A stretch of DNA of 64,000 nucleotides from Sphingomonas sp. BT-65 (GTDB lineage Bacteria > Pseudomonadota > Alphaproteobacteria > Sphingomonadales > Sphingomonadaceae). The stretch lies in the NCBI RefSeq assembly GCF_026107375.2, contig NZ_JAPCIA010000002.1:310001-374000 (forward strand), written 5' to 3'. A program made the translations under genes and the position numbers. Within the stretch, counting starts at the first letter, position 1. Each line of letters opens with the position of its first letter. Under the pieces are notes generated by a model. The model had not been told where the DNA came from and made no database searches. It worked only from the letters and a program-made list of their open reading frames with translations. Positions 43,802 through 52,313 of this stretch are shown piece by piece.

Positions 43802-46123
43802 ATGATCGATGGCTGGACTCGGCGGCGCGCGCTCGGCGCCGGTGTCGCGCTGGGCTTCGTACCGGCGGCCGCGCGGGGAGCGGAAAGCCAGGCGGTTCAC
43901 GCGGAACCGTTCCCGCTTCGCCAGGTCCGCCTCAAGCCATCGGTCTTCCGGACCGCGGTCGAAGCCAACCAGCGCTATCTCCTTTCGCTCGATCCCGATC
44001 GTTTCCTTCACAATTTCCGCGTCGGGGCGGGATTGCCTCCGAAAGGGGCAGTCTATGGCGGCTGGGAGGCGCGCGGCATCGCCGGTCATTCGCTCGGCCA
44101 TTACCTGAGCGCGCTCGCCCTCACTTATGCCCAGACCGGCGACGCGCGGTTCCGCGATCGCGCCACCTATGTCCTGGCCGAGCTGCGCGCGGTCCAGGCG
44201 CGCCACGGCGACGGCTATGCCGGCGGCACCACCGTCGAGCGCGACGGCAAGATGGTCGATGGCAAGATCGTCTATGAGGAGCTGCGCCGCGGCGAGATCC
44301 GCTCGACCGGCTTCGCGCTGAACGACGGCTGGGTTCCGCTCTATACCTATCACAAGGTGTTCGCGGGGGCGCTCGACGCGCATTTGCACGCCGGGGTCGC
44401 CGACGGCCTGCATGTTGCGATCGGGCTCGGCGACTATCTCGGCAGGATCGTCGAGGGTCTGGACGACGCACAGGTCCAGACGATCCTCGCCACCGAGCAT
44501 GGCGGCCTGGTCGAATCCTATGCCGAGCTCTACCGGGGCACCAACGACCGCCGCTGGCTGAGGCTGGCGGAGCGGATGCGGCACCGCGCGATCGTCGACC
44601 CGCTGGAGGCCAGCCGCGACGAGCTCGCCGGCAAGCACGCCAACACCCAGATCCCCAAGATCGTCGGCGAGGCGCGGCTGCATGAGCTGACCGGTGCGCT
44701 CGGCCCCGGACGCGCCGCGCGATTCTTTTGGGACACCGTCACGCGCGACCACAGCTATGTGATCGGCGGCAATTCGGATCACGAGCATTTCGGACCGCCG
44801 CGCAAGCTCGCCGGCCGGCTCGACCAGCAGACCTGCGAGGCTTGCAACAGCTACAACATGCTGCGCCTCACCCGGCATCTCTATGGCTGGAACGGCGATG
44901 CGGCCTATTTCGACTTTTACGAGCGCGCGCACCTCAACCACATCATGAGCCAGCAGGATCCCGCGACAGGGATGTTCACCTATTTCACCGCGCTCGCGCC
45001 GGGGATGGGCCGGGTTCATTCCAGCCCGACCGAGGATTTCTGGTGCTGCGTCGGCTCGGGCATGGAGAGTCATGCCAAGCATGGCGAGAGCATCTACTGG
45101 AAGCGCGGCGGCGCGGTCGCGATCAACCTCTATTACGCCTCGACCCTGCGCGCGCCGGAAGCACATCTCGACATCGACACCGCCTTTCCGCTGGACGACG
45201 CGGTACGGATCACCGTGGTGAAGCCGCCGGCCAAGCTCGCCCTGCGCGTACCCGGCTGGTGCCGCGCACCGCGCTGCCGCGTCAACGGTCGTGCGGCCGG
45301 GGTGCGCGAGGACGGCTATCTGATGCTCGCCGGCCTCGAGGCAGGCGACCGGATCGATCTCTCGCTGCGGATGCCGCTCCGCGTCGAAGCGATGCCCGAC
45401 GATGCGAACCTTGTCGCATTCCTGAGCGGCCCGCTCGTGCTCGCCGGCAATGTCGGGCCAACCACGGCGCCATGGGAGGGAGTGGATCCGGCGCTGGTCA
45501 CCGACCGTGCGCAGCCCGATCTGGTTCACCGCGGCGAACTGCACTCCTATCGGCTCGGTAGCCAGGGCCGGCCGGGCGACCTCGTCCTCACGCCCTTCTT
45601 CGCGCAGCATCACAACCGCACCGTCGTCTATTTCCGCCGCTTCAGCACCGCCGGATGGCCAGCGCAGGCGGCCGTCTGGGAGCAGGTCGCGCGCGAACGC
45701 GCCGAGCTCGCGGCGCGCACGGTCGACATCATCCGGCTTGGCGAGCAGCAGCCCGAAATCGACCACGGTTTCGCCGACAATGGCGGATCGGGAACCGTGC
45801 CCCATATCACCGAGCGCCACCGCCGGGTGAACAAGGGCGGGTTCGAGTTCGATCTCGCGACCGCGCCGGGGCCGCTCGCGCTCCAGGTCACCTATGGCGG
45901 ACGCCAGCGTGACAAGGATTTCCGCATCCTGGTGGACGGCCGCCTGCTCGCGCGGGAACGGTTGCCCGGCGAACCGACCGTCGCGCGCAACCTCAAGACC
46001 TATACGCTGCCCGCGGACCTCGTGCACGGCAAGCAGAAGTTGCGCGTGCGGTTCGAGGCCGATTCCTGGGATCAGGCCGAAGTCTATAGCGTCCGCCTGA
46101 TGCGCGTGCGCGATCCGGCCTAG
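43802..46123 (+). CDS. Exported beta-L-arabinofuranosidase-like glycoside hydrolase (GH127/DUF1680)
   Basis: 773 residues from ATG 43802 (AGGAG upstream). The N-terminus has a twin-arginine-type leader (WTRRRALGAGVALGFVPAAA). The (alpha/alpha)6 barrel of GH127 is seen from 'GGWEARGIAGHSLGHYLSAL'; the zinc and nucleophile cysteines are at 'QTCEACNSYNMLRLTRHLY' (Cys345, Cys348) and 'FWCCVGSGMESHAKHGESIY' (Cys415, Cys416). GH127 uses a Cys nucleophile beside a zinc-thiolate site and removes L-arabinofuranose (or related sugars) from glycans. The C-terminal region is a carbohydrate-binding-like beta domain (GGRQRDKDFRILVDGRLLAR). No other sugar genes are adjacent. Confidence 0.92.
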   Translation: MIDGWTRRRALGAGVALGFVPAAARGAESQAVHAEPFPLRQVRLKPSVFRTAVEANQRYLLSLDPDRFLHNFRVGAGLPPKGAVYGGWEARGIAGHSLGHYLSALALTYAQTGDARFRDRATYVLAELRAVQARHGDGYAGGTTVERDGKMVDGKIVYEELRRGEIRSTGFALNDGWVPLYTYHKVFAGALDAHLHAGVADGLHVAIGLGDYLGRIVEGLDDAQVQTILATEHGGLVESYAELYRGTNDRRWLRLAERMRHRAIVDPLEASRDELAGKHANTQIPKIVGEARLHELTGALGPGRAARFFWDTVTRDHSYVIGGNSDHEHFGPPRKLAGRLDQQTCEACNSYNMLRLTRHLYGWNGDAAYFDFYERAHLNHIMSQQDPATGMFTYFTALAPGMGRVHSSPTEDFWCCVGSGMESHAKHGESIYWKRGGAVAINLYYASTLRAPEAHLDIDTAFPLDDAVRITVVKPPAKLALRVPGWCRAPRCRVNGRAAGVREDGYLMLAGLEAGDRIDLSLRMPLRVEAMPDDANLVAFLSGPLVLAGNVGPTTAPWEGVDPALVTDRAQPDLVHRGELHSYRLGSQGRPGDLVLTPFFAQHHNRTVVYFRRFSTAGWPAQAAVWEQVARERAELAARTVDIIRLGEQQPEIDHGFADNGGSGTVPHITERHRRVNKGGFEFDLATAPGPLALQVTYGGRQRDKDFRILVDGRLLARERLPGEPTVARNLKTYTLPADLVHGKQKLRVRFEADSWDQAEVYSVRLMRVRDPA

Positions 46124-47307
46124 TTCAGCAGCTCCACCGCCATCGCCGTCGCCTCGCCGCCGCCGATGCACAGCGAGGCGAGCCCGCGCTTCTGCCCGCC
46201 ATTCTGCAGCGCCGCGAGCAGGGTCGCGAGGATCCGCGCCCCGCTCGCCCCGATCGGATGCCCCAGCGCGCACGCCCCGCCATTGACGTTGAGCACGTCG
46301 TGCGGGATCGACAGGTCGCGCATCGCGATCATCGCCACCGCCGCGAACGCCTCGTTGACCTCGAACAGGTCGACATCGCCGATGCTCCAGCCGGCCTTGT
46401 CGAGCGCCTTCTGCATCGCGAACACCGGCGCGGTGGTGAAGCGTGCAGGGAGATGCGCGTGCGCCGCATGCGACACGATCCGCGCCACAGGGTCGAGGCC
46501 AAGCTTCTCGGCGACCGACAGCCGCGTCAGCACCAAAGCCGCGGCGCCGTCGGAGATCGACGAGGCATTGGCCGCGGTGATCGTGCCGTCCTTGGCGAAG
46601 GCGGGCTTGAGCGTCGGGATCTTGGCGGGATCGGCCTTGGCCGGCTGCTCGTCCTTGTCCACCGTCACCACGCCCTTGCGGGTCTTGATCTCGACCGGAA
46701 CAATCTCGCGGTCGAACCCGCCCGATTGCTGCGCCTTCTGCGCGCGCATCAGGCTGGCGATCGCGAAGTCGTCCTGCGCCTCGCGGGTGAACTGATATTC
46801 GGTCGCGATCTCCTCGGCATAGGTGCCCATCGCGCGGCCCGGCTCATAGGCATCCTCGAGCCCGTCGAGGAACATATGGTCGAACAACCGGTCATGCCCG
46901 ATCCGCGCCCCGCTGCGGTGGCGCAGCGACAGGTAGGGCGCGTTGGTCATACTCTCGAGCCCGCCCGCGACGAGCAGGTCGACCGACCCCGCGGCGAGCG
47001 CCTCGGCACCCATGATCGCGGCCTGCATGCCCGATCCGCACATCTTGTTGACCGTGGTCGCCTCGACATGGTCGGGCAGCCCGGCCTTGCGCGCCGCCTG
47101 CCGCGCCGGGGCCTGGCCGAGACCCGCCGGCAGCACGCAGCCCATGTAAATGCGCTCGACCGCCTCGCCCTTGAGGCCCGCGCGCTCGACCGCCGCGCCC
47201 ACCGCCGCGGCGCCGAGATCGATCGCGCTCGCATCCGACAGCGCGCCCTGCATGCTCCCCATCGGGGTGCGGGCGTAGGAGACGATGACGACAGGATCGG
47301 TGGACAT
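46120..47307 (-). CDS. Acetyl-CoA C-acetyltransferase (thiolase)
   Basis: 395 residues from ATG 47307 (site GGAGAGG); a longer frame to 47586 has no ribosome site. Active-site Cys90 (NKMCGSGMQ), 'NEAFAAVAM', 'NVNGGACALGHPIGASGARI' and 'LCIGGGEATAMAVEL' are intact. 'HPIGASG' and the length favour the biosynthetic acetoacetyl-CoA (PhaA/AtoB) class, unlike the thiolase at 13020. It overlaps the end of the GH127 gene by four bases (convergent). Confidence 0.95.
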   Translation of the reverse strand: MSTDPVVIVSYARTPMGSMQGALSDASAIDLGAAAVGAAVERAGLKGEAVERIYMGCVLPAGLGQAPARQAARKAGLPDHVEATTVNKMCGSGMQAAIMGAEALAAGSVDLLVAGGLESMTNAPYLSLRHRSGARIGHDRLFDHMFLDGLEDAYEPGRAMGTYAEEIATEYQFTREAQDDFAIASLMRAQKAQQSGGFDREIVPVEIKTRKGVVTVDKDEQPAKADPAKIPTLKPAFAKDGTITAANASSISDGAAALVLTRLSVAEKLGLDPVARIVSHAAHAHLPARFTTAPVFAMQKALDKAGWSIGDVDLFEVNEAFAAVAMIAMRDLSIPHDVLNVNGGACALGHPIGASGARILATLLAALQNGGQKRGLASLCIGGGEATAMAVELLN

Positions 47308-47380
47308 GAAAGCCTCTCCGCGAGTTTGACGTTGGCCGCGATCTAGGCGCGGGATACCGCAAATGCAAAAAGGAGGCGAC

Positions 47381-47635
47381 ATGCCGCTATTCGACATCCT
47401 CAGCTGGTTTGCCTCGATCACCGGCATCGTCGCCGCATTCATGGTCGCGCTCGACAGCGGCCGCCGCATCACCGGCTGGGGGTTCGCGCTGTTCGTCCTG
47501 TCCAGCATCGCCTGGATCGGCGGCGCGCTGATGAGCGACGACGAGCCGCTGCTGTCACAGAACCTGGTGATGTTCGGGATCAACATCTTCGGCGTCTATC
47601 GCTACCTGATCCGCAAGAAGCCGGTTGATGCGTGA
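47381..47635 (+). CDS. Small inner-membrane protein with three helices
   Basis: 84 residues from ATG 47381, placed by a near-perfect AAAAAGGAGG site; an ATG at 47363 is in frame but upstream of it. Three hydrophobic helices: about residues 8-25 (WFASITGIVAAFMVAL), 32-52 (GWGFALFVLSSIAWIGGALM) and 60-78 (LVMFGINIFGVYRYLI). A 'YRYLIRKKP' C-terminus and PnuC-like length suggest a domain of the small-membrane-protein class seen in alphaproteobacteria. No function assigned. Confidence 0.75.
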   Translation: MPLFDILSWFASITGIVAAFMVALDSGRRITGWGFALFVLSSIAWIGGALMSDDEPLLSQNLVMFGINIFGVYRYLIRKKPVDA

Positions 47636-47649
47636 TGCCGTCCCTCTTC

Positions 47650-47782
47650 GTCACCCCGGACTTGTTCCGGGGTCCACCGGTCGGCAGGCACAACCGGTGA
47701 GCATCTCGCGAAACCCGATCCGCGAAAATCTCAGGACGATGGACGAGCGGAGAAGTGGACCCCGGAACAGGTCCGGGGTGAC
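47650..47782. repeat. Inverted REP-like element B
   Basis: GTCACCCCGGACTTGTTCC... (47650-47677) and the inverted copy GTGGACCCCGGAACAGGTCC... (47755-47782), 77 bases apart. The interior contains GATGGACGAG, also found in element C. It lies between the small membrane protein and the prepilin peptidase. Confidence 0.75.
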
Positions 47783-47805
47783 AGAAGCCACGCGAGTGTG
47801 TGCCG

Positions 47806-48549
47806 ATGCCTGACTGGGCCTGGCCGCTCACCCTCGCCATCCTCGGCCTGATCTTCGGCAGTTTCATCGCGACCGTCGCGCTGCGCTGGCCCGGAGGACG
47901 CAGCGCCTTGCGTGGGCGTTCTGAATGCGATTCCTGCCGCAAACCGCTGCGCGCGCACGAGCTGGTGCCGCTGCTCAGCTTCGCGCTCCAGCGCGGCCAG
48001 TGCCGGGCGTGCGGAGCCGCGATCCATCCGGGGCATGTCGCGGTCGAGCTCGCCGGCATGCTGGTGGGCGTCGCGGCGGGACTGGTCGCGCCGGGCTGGG
48101 AGGGCGTCGCGGGCGCGGTATTCGGCTGGCTGCTGCTCGCGCTCGCCGCGCTCGATCTCGCCGCCTTCTGGCTGCCCAACGCGCTCACCGGCCTGCTCGC
48201 GCTGGCGGGAATCGTCGACGGCCTGTTCTTCGATCCCGGCTGGGTCGACCGCATCCTGGGCGGGCTGATCGGCATCGGCCTGCTCTACCTCGTCGCCTTC
48301 ACCTATCGTCACATCCGTGGGCGCGAAGGGCTGGGCGGCGGCGACCCCAAGATGTTCGGCGGCATCGGCCTGTGGCTCGGCGCGACGATGCTCGCCCCGG
48401 TGCTGCTCGCCGCCAGCCTCACCGGCCTCGCGGTCGCGCTGGCGGTGCGCATCTCGGGCCGCGAAATAAGGATGACGAGCCGCCTCCCCCTCGGCACATT
48501 GCTCGCGATCGCCGCCTTCCCGGCGTGGCTCTATCAGGTGGGACTATGA
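47806..48549 (+). CDS. Prepilin peptidase (type IV leader peptidase), A24 family
   Basis: 247 residues; inner-membrane aspartic protease that cleaves and N-methylates type IV prepilins and type II secretion pseudopilins. ATG 47806; GTG 47800 is possible. The cytosolic zinc finger Cys41-x2-Cys44 ... Cys66-x2-Cys69 is intact ('ECDSCRKPLRAHELVPLLS'). GxGD-type 'GLGGGDPKMFGG' is present, with the first catalytic-aspartate region near 'AALDLAAFWLPNALTG', where Asn replaces the usual Asp of LPDxLT, so the aspartate of 'LDL' may serve instead. Eight hydrophobic helices. Stop overlaps the next start (ATGA). Confidence 0.9.
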   Translation: MPDWAWPLTLAILGLIFGSFIATVALRWPGGRSALRGRSECDSCRKPLRAHELVPLLSFALQRGQCRACGAAIHPGHVAVELAGMLVGVAAGLVAPGWEGVAGAVFGWLLLALAALDLAAFWLPNALTGLLALAGIVDGLFFDPGWVDRILGGLIGIGLLYLVAFTYRHIRGREGLGGGDPKMFGGIGLWLGATMLAPVLLAASLTGLAVALAVRISGREIRMTSRLPLGTLLAIAAFPAWLYQVGL

Positions 48550-49961
48550 GCGAGATGCGCGAGATCCTCGACCGCCAGCGCGCGGCGTTCATGGCCGAGC
48601 TTCCCGTCTCGATCGCGACCCGCAAGGACCGCCTCCGCCGCGCCGCGGCGATGCTCAAGGACAATGCTGCCCGCTTCTGCGACGCGCTCAGCGAGGATTT
48701 CGGCCATCGCAGCCCGCGCCAGTCGATGATCACCGATATCGTCGCCTCGACCTCCCCGCTCCGCCACGCCGAAAAGATGGTCGCGCGCTGGGCGAAGCGC
48801 GAGAAGAAGCCGGTGCTGTTCCCGCTCGGCCTGCTCGGCGCGCGCGCCTGGGTCGAGTATCAGCCCAAGGGCGTGGTCGGCATCATCTCGCCATGGAACT
48901 TCCCGGTGAACCTGGTGATGTCGCCACTCGCCGGGGTGTTCGCTGCGGGCAACCGCGCGATGGTCAAGACCAGCGAGTTCACCCCCGCCACCGCGGCTTT
49001 GTTCGAGGAACTGGCACCGAAGTTCTTCGACGCGACCGAGCTCGCCTTCATCAGCGGCGGCCCGGACGTCGGCAAGGCCTTCTCCGCCCTCCCCTTCGAC
49101 CATCTCCTGTTCACCGGCGCGACCGGGATCGGCCGCCACATTCTCCACGCCGCCGCCGACAATCTGACCCCGGTGACGCTCGAGCTCGGCGGCAAGTCCC
49201 CCGCAATCCTCGGCCGCTCGGCCAATCTCGCGCAAGCGACCGAGCGCGTGGCGATGGGCAAGATGCTCAACGCCGGCCAGATCTGCATCGCGCCCGATTA
49301 CCTCATGGTCCCCGCCGAGCAGGAGGCCGCTGCGGTCGACGGCCTCGTCCGCGCCGCCTCGGCGATGTACCCCAGCCTGCTGGCCAACCCCGACTATACC
49401 GCGATCGTCAACGACCGCCATTTCGAGCGCCTCACCGCTGCGATCGACGACGCCCGCGCCAAGGGCGCCGAGGTGATCGCGGTCAACCCGGCCAACGAGG
49501 ACTTCGCCGCCTCCAACGCGCGCAAACTCCCGCTCCACATCATCCGCAACCCCACCGACGAGATGATTGTGATGCAGGAAGAGATTTTCGGCCCGGTCCT
49601 CCCGGTCCGCAAATATGACAGCATCGACGGCGCGATCGCCGAGGTGAACCGCCGCGACCGCCCGCTCGCGCTCTACTATTTCGGGTCGGACGAGACCGAA
49701 CGCCGCCGCGTGCTCGACCGGACGATCTCGGGCGGAGTCAGTCTCGACGACACGATCTTCCATGTCAGCATGGAGGAGCTGCCGTTCGGTGGGATCGGCC
49801 CGTCGGGCATGGGCGCCTATCACGGCGAGCCGGGCTTCCGCACCTTCAGCCATGCCAAATCGGTGTTCAAACAGTCGAAGCTCGACGTCGCCAAGCTCGG
49901 CGGTCTCAAGCCGCCCTACGGCAAGCGAACCGACGCCGCGATCAAGCGCCAGCTCGGCTAG
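48546..49961 (+). CDS. Coniferyl-aldehyde-type aldehyde dehydrogenase
   Basis: 471 residues from ATG 48546, which overlaps the prepilin peptidase stop (ATGA). NAD(P)-dependent oxidation of an aldehyde to the acid. Catalytic Cys247 ('NAGQICIAPDYLMVP'), Glu in 'TLELGGKSPAI', 'FTGATGIGRHILHAAADN' and 'MVKTSEFTPATAALFEEL' are present. The short N-terminus with 'RKDRLRRAAAMLKDNAARFC' and the tail 'TFSHAKSVFKQ' match the coniferyl aldehyde dehydrogenase subfamily. The true substrate may be an aromatic or fatty aldehyde. The 3' end overlaps the convergent amidotransferase gene by four bases. Confidence 0.9.
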   Translation: MSEMREILDRQRAAFMAELPVSIATRKDRLRRAAAMLKDNAARFCDALSEDFGHRSPRQSMITDIVASTSPLRHAEKMVARWAKREKKPVLFPLGLLGARAWVEYQPKGVVGIISPWNFPVNLVMSPLAGVFAAGNRAMVKTSEFTPATAALFEELAPKFFDATELAFISGGPDVGKAFSALPFDHLLFTGATGIGRHILHAAADNLTPVTLELGGKSPAILGRSANLAQATERVAMGKMLNAGQICIAPDYLMVPAEQEAAAVDGLVRAASAMYPSLLANPDYTAIVNDRHFERLTAAIDDARAKGAEVIAVNPANEDFAASNARKLPLHIIRNPTDEMIVMQEEIFGPVLPVRKYDSIDGAIAEVNRRDRPLALYYFGSDETERRRVLDRTISGGVSLDDTIFHVSMEELPFGGIGPSGMGAYHGEPGFRTFSHAKSVFKQSKLDVAKLGGLKPPYGKRTDAAIKRQLG

Positions 49962-50653
49962 AGCCCGCGCAGCCACTCCGCGATCATCGCCCGCCCCGCC
50001 GCCACCGCATCCGGCCCGAGCCGGTCGTGCTGGCCGCGCAGCTCGCCGACCGTCAGCCCGGCCTGCCCGACATAGTCGTCGGCGCCGTCGAGCCACTCCT
50101 CGAACCGCGGATCCTCGCCCATCTCGGCGTGGAACTGGAGCGCGAGCAGCTCGGGCCCGCGCCGGAACGCCTGGTGTGCATAGCTGGTGGTCGACGCGAG
50201 CAACTCGGTTCCCCCGGGCAGCGGGAAGGTATCGCCGTGCCAGTGGAGCATCGGCACGTCCGCGACATGCCGCAGCGGTGATTCCGCGCCCGCCGCGTTC
50301 AGCGCGACCGGCGCGAAGCCCACCTCCTTGACCGGCCCGGCATGGACCTTGGCGCCCATCGCCGCCGCGATCATCTGCGCGCCGAGGCACACGCCGATCG
50401 TTGGCAGCCCGAGCGAGATGCGGCTCGCCAGCCGGTCGACCTCGCAGTCGATCCACGGATGCGCGTCGCGTTCGTATACACCCATCGGCCCGCCCATCAG
50501 GATCAGTAAATCGGGCGTGTTGAAGTTGACGCGCGCGAAGTCCGGATCGGTCACGTCGATCCGGTCGAGCACATAGCCCGCCTCCTCCACCGGCTGGCGG
50601 AACCCGGCGATGCCCTCATAGGGCGTGTGGCGGATGATGAGTCCCTTCTTCAT
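49958..50653 (-). CDS. Class I glutamine amidotransferase-like protein
   Basis: 231 residues. Triad is intact: nucleophile Cys89 (IGVCLGAQMIAA), His in 'LALQFHAEMGEDP' and the following Glu, with 'LLILMGGPMGVYERDAHPWI' as the oxyanion strand and 'MLHWHGDTFPLPGGTELLA' as the usual interface loop. It is of the free-standing YfeJ/GMP-synthase-domain-like type, with no synthase domain attached. The amide acceptor is unknown. Not in an operon with flanking genes. Confidence 0.92.
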   Translation of the reverse strand: MKKGLIIRHTPYEGIAGFRQPVEEAGYVLDRIDVTDPDFARVNFNTPDLLILMGGPMGVYERDAHPWIDCEVDRLASRISLGLPTIGVCLGAQMIAAAMGAKVHAGPVKEVGFAPVALNAAGAESPLRHVADVPMLHWHGDTFPLPGGTELLASTTSYAHQAFRRGPELLALQFHAEMGEDPRFEEWLDGADDYVGQAGLTVGELRGQHDRLGPDAVAAGRAMIAEWLRGL

Positions 50654-50729
50654 GCCGCCAGCCTAGCCAGCGTCACGAATGTCCGGAACCCAATCCCTGC
50701 TTTAGCCGCCGAAATCTCAACCCTCTCCC

Positions 50730-50834
50730 GTCACCTCGGCCCTGTGCCGGGGTCCACCGGGCGGCAAGCGATGGACGAGAGGCTCACGCGCATCATGCGC
50801 GGCATCGTGGACCCCGGCACAGGGCCGGGGTGAC
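50730..50834. repeat. Inverted REP-like element C (variant arms)
   Basis: GTCACCTCGGCCCTGTGCC... (50730-50757) and inverted GTGGACCCCGGCACAGGGCC... (50807-50834). The arm core is CCCTGTGCC in place of ACTTGTTCC of elements A and B, and one base differs between the two arms. The interior ATGGACGAG is shared with B. It separates the amidotransferase from the nitronate monooxygenase-like gene. Confidence 0.75.
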
Positions 50835-50848
50835 GAAACGAGTGCGGA

Positions 50849-52252
50849 TCAGTCCCCGGTGAGGATGCGGTCGACCAGCTGCTTCACCGTCGGCACGAAG
50901 CCGTTCGAATAGAAGGGGTCGCGCTTGAAATTATACGCGGAATGCCCCGCGAACATCAGGTTCCGGTCGGTGTCGCCGCCATGTGCGATGTCCTGCAGCG
51001 TCTTCTGGATGCAGAAGCTGCGCGGATCGGCGAGGCGCCCGGTCGAGTTGGTCTCGGTATCCGCCCAGGACGAGAAGCTGCACTGGCTGAGGCAGCCCAT
51101 GCAATCGGCCTGGTCCTTGCGGATCACCTGGCGCTCGTCGGTGTTGACGAAGATCAGCGTATTGTCGGGCGTCTTGAGCGCTTCGGTATAGCCGAGCCCG
51201 ACCCATTCGCGCGCGCGCAGCAGGTCGTTGCGCGTCACCCAGAAATTCCTGCCCTTCACCCCGGCATCGAGCTGGAACGTATGGTCGCCCGCTTCCTCGG
51301 TCGAATAGGGGATCTGGCGCTCGGAGCGGGATTCGAGGTTGCGCAGGAACGGGTTGCGCACCGCCGAGGAATAGAAGCCGGTCGGCGAGAAGCGGTGGAG
51401 GAGCACGTCACCCTCCTCGATCTCCATCAGCTTGGCCTTCCAACCCTCGGGGATCGGGCTCTCCCGCGTCAGCAGCGGCCGCGTGCCGAACTGGAAGGCG
51501 ATCGTGCCGAGCTCGGGATTGTCGATCCAGTCGTTCCAGTCGCGCAGATACCAGACGCCGCCCGCCATCACGATCGGCACGTCGTCGCTGATCCCGCCCT
51601 CGCGCATCACCGCGCGCAGCTCCTTCACGCGGGGATACGGATCCTGCGGCGCGCGCGGATCCTCGGCGTTGGACAGGCCGTTATGCCCGCCCGCCAGCCA
51701 CGGGTCCTCATAGACCACCGCCGCCAGCCACTCGCTCGCCTTCGAATAGGCCCGCTTCCACAGCGCGCGGAAGGCGCGACCCGAGCTCACGATCGGGAGA
51801 TAGTTGACGCCATAGGACGCAGCGATCTCCGAAAGCTTGTAGGGCATGCCCGCACCGCAAGTGACGCCCGCGACCATGCCGCGCGTCCGCTCGAGCACGC
51901 CGTGCAGCACGCGCTGCGCGCCGCCCATCTCCCACAGCACATTGATGTTGATCGCGCCCTTGCCACCCGCAATCTCGAACGCGCGCTTGACCTGCTGCAC
52001 CGCGCCTTCGACGGCGTAGGCGATCAGCTCCTCGTGCCGCTCGCGCCGGTTCAGCGCCTTGTAGACTTGCGGGATGATCTTGCCCTCGGCGTCATAGCTG
52101 TCGGCATTGACCGCGCTCACCGTGCCGATCCCGCCCGCCGCTGCCCAGGCGCCGGCCGAGGCGTGATTGGTCGCCGCGACCCCCTTGCCGCCCTCCACGA
52201 GAGGCCAGACTTCCTGACCATTGTAGATGATCGGCTTCAAACCCTTGAACAA
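50849..52252 (-). CDS. Nitronate monooxygenase-like flavoprotein with a C-terminal Cys cluster
   Basis: 467 residues. FMN-dependent TIM barrel of the NPD/nitronate monooxygenase class: 'NHASAGAWAAAGGIGTVSAV', 'GGKGAININVLWEMG', 'VAGVTCGAGMPYKLSEIAAS', 'VWLAGGHNGLSNAEDP' in part, 'PIVMAGGVWYLRDWNDWI' and 'AFQFGTRPLLTRESPI'. A substrate His/Lys pair is not clear. Unusual is the C-terminal extension with Cys384-x2-Cys387-x3-Cys391 (DCMGCLSQCSFSSW) and Cys414 (RSFCIQ), which could bind an Fe-S cluster or zinc. It may be an electron-input or regulatory domain. Physiological substrate unknown. Confidence 0.85.
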   Translation of the reverse strand: MFKGLKPIIYNGQEVWPLVEGGKGVAATNHASAGAWAAAGGIGTVSAVNADSYDAEGKIIPQVYKALNRRERHEELIAYAVEGAVQQVKRAFEIAGGKGAININVLWEMGGAQRVLHGVLERTRGMVAGVTCGAGMPYKLSEIAASYGVNYLPIVSSGRAFRALWKRAYSKASEWLAAVVYEDPWLAGGHNGLSNAEDPRAPQDPYPRVKELRAVMREGGISDDVPIVMAGGVWYLRDWNDWIDNPELGTIAFQFGTRPLLTRESPIPEGWKAKLMEIEEGDVLLHRFSPTGFYSSAVRNPFLRNLESRSERQIPYSTEEAGDHTFQLDAGVKGRNFWVTRNDLLRAREWVGLGYTEALKTPDNTLIFVNTDERQVIRKDQADCMGCLSQCSFSSWADTETNSTGRLADPRSFCIQKTLQDIAHGGDTDRNLMFAGHSAYNFKRDPFYSNGFVPTVKQLVDRILTGD

Positions 52253-52313
52253 CGCGTCCCTCCGGAAAAATTCGCGCGACTCTAGCCGCGATACCCCCGC
52301 TTAGCGAGGAGAA

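Noticed and set aside
43772..46273. 833-codon minus-strand frame opposite the GH127 gene
   Set aside because: Shadow of a well-conserved glycoside hydrolase; no ribosome site or known motif.
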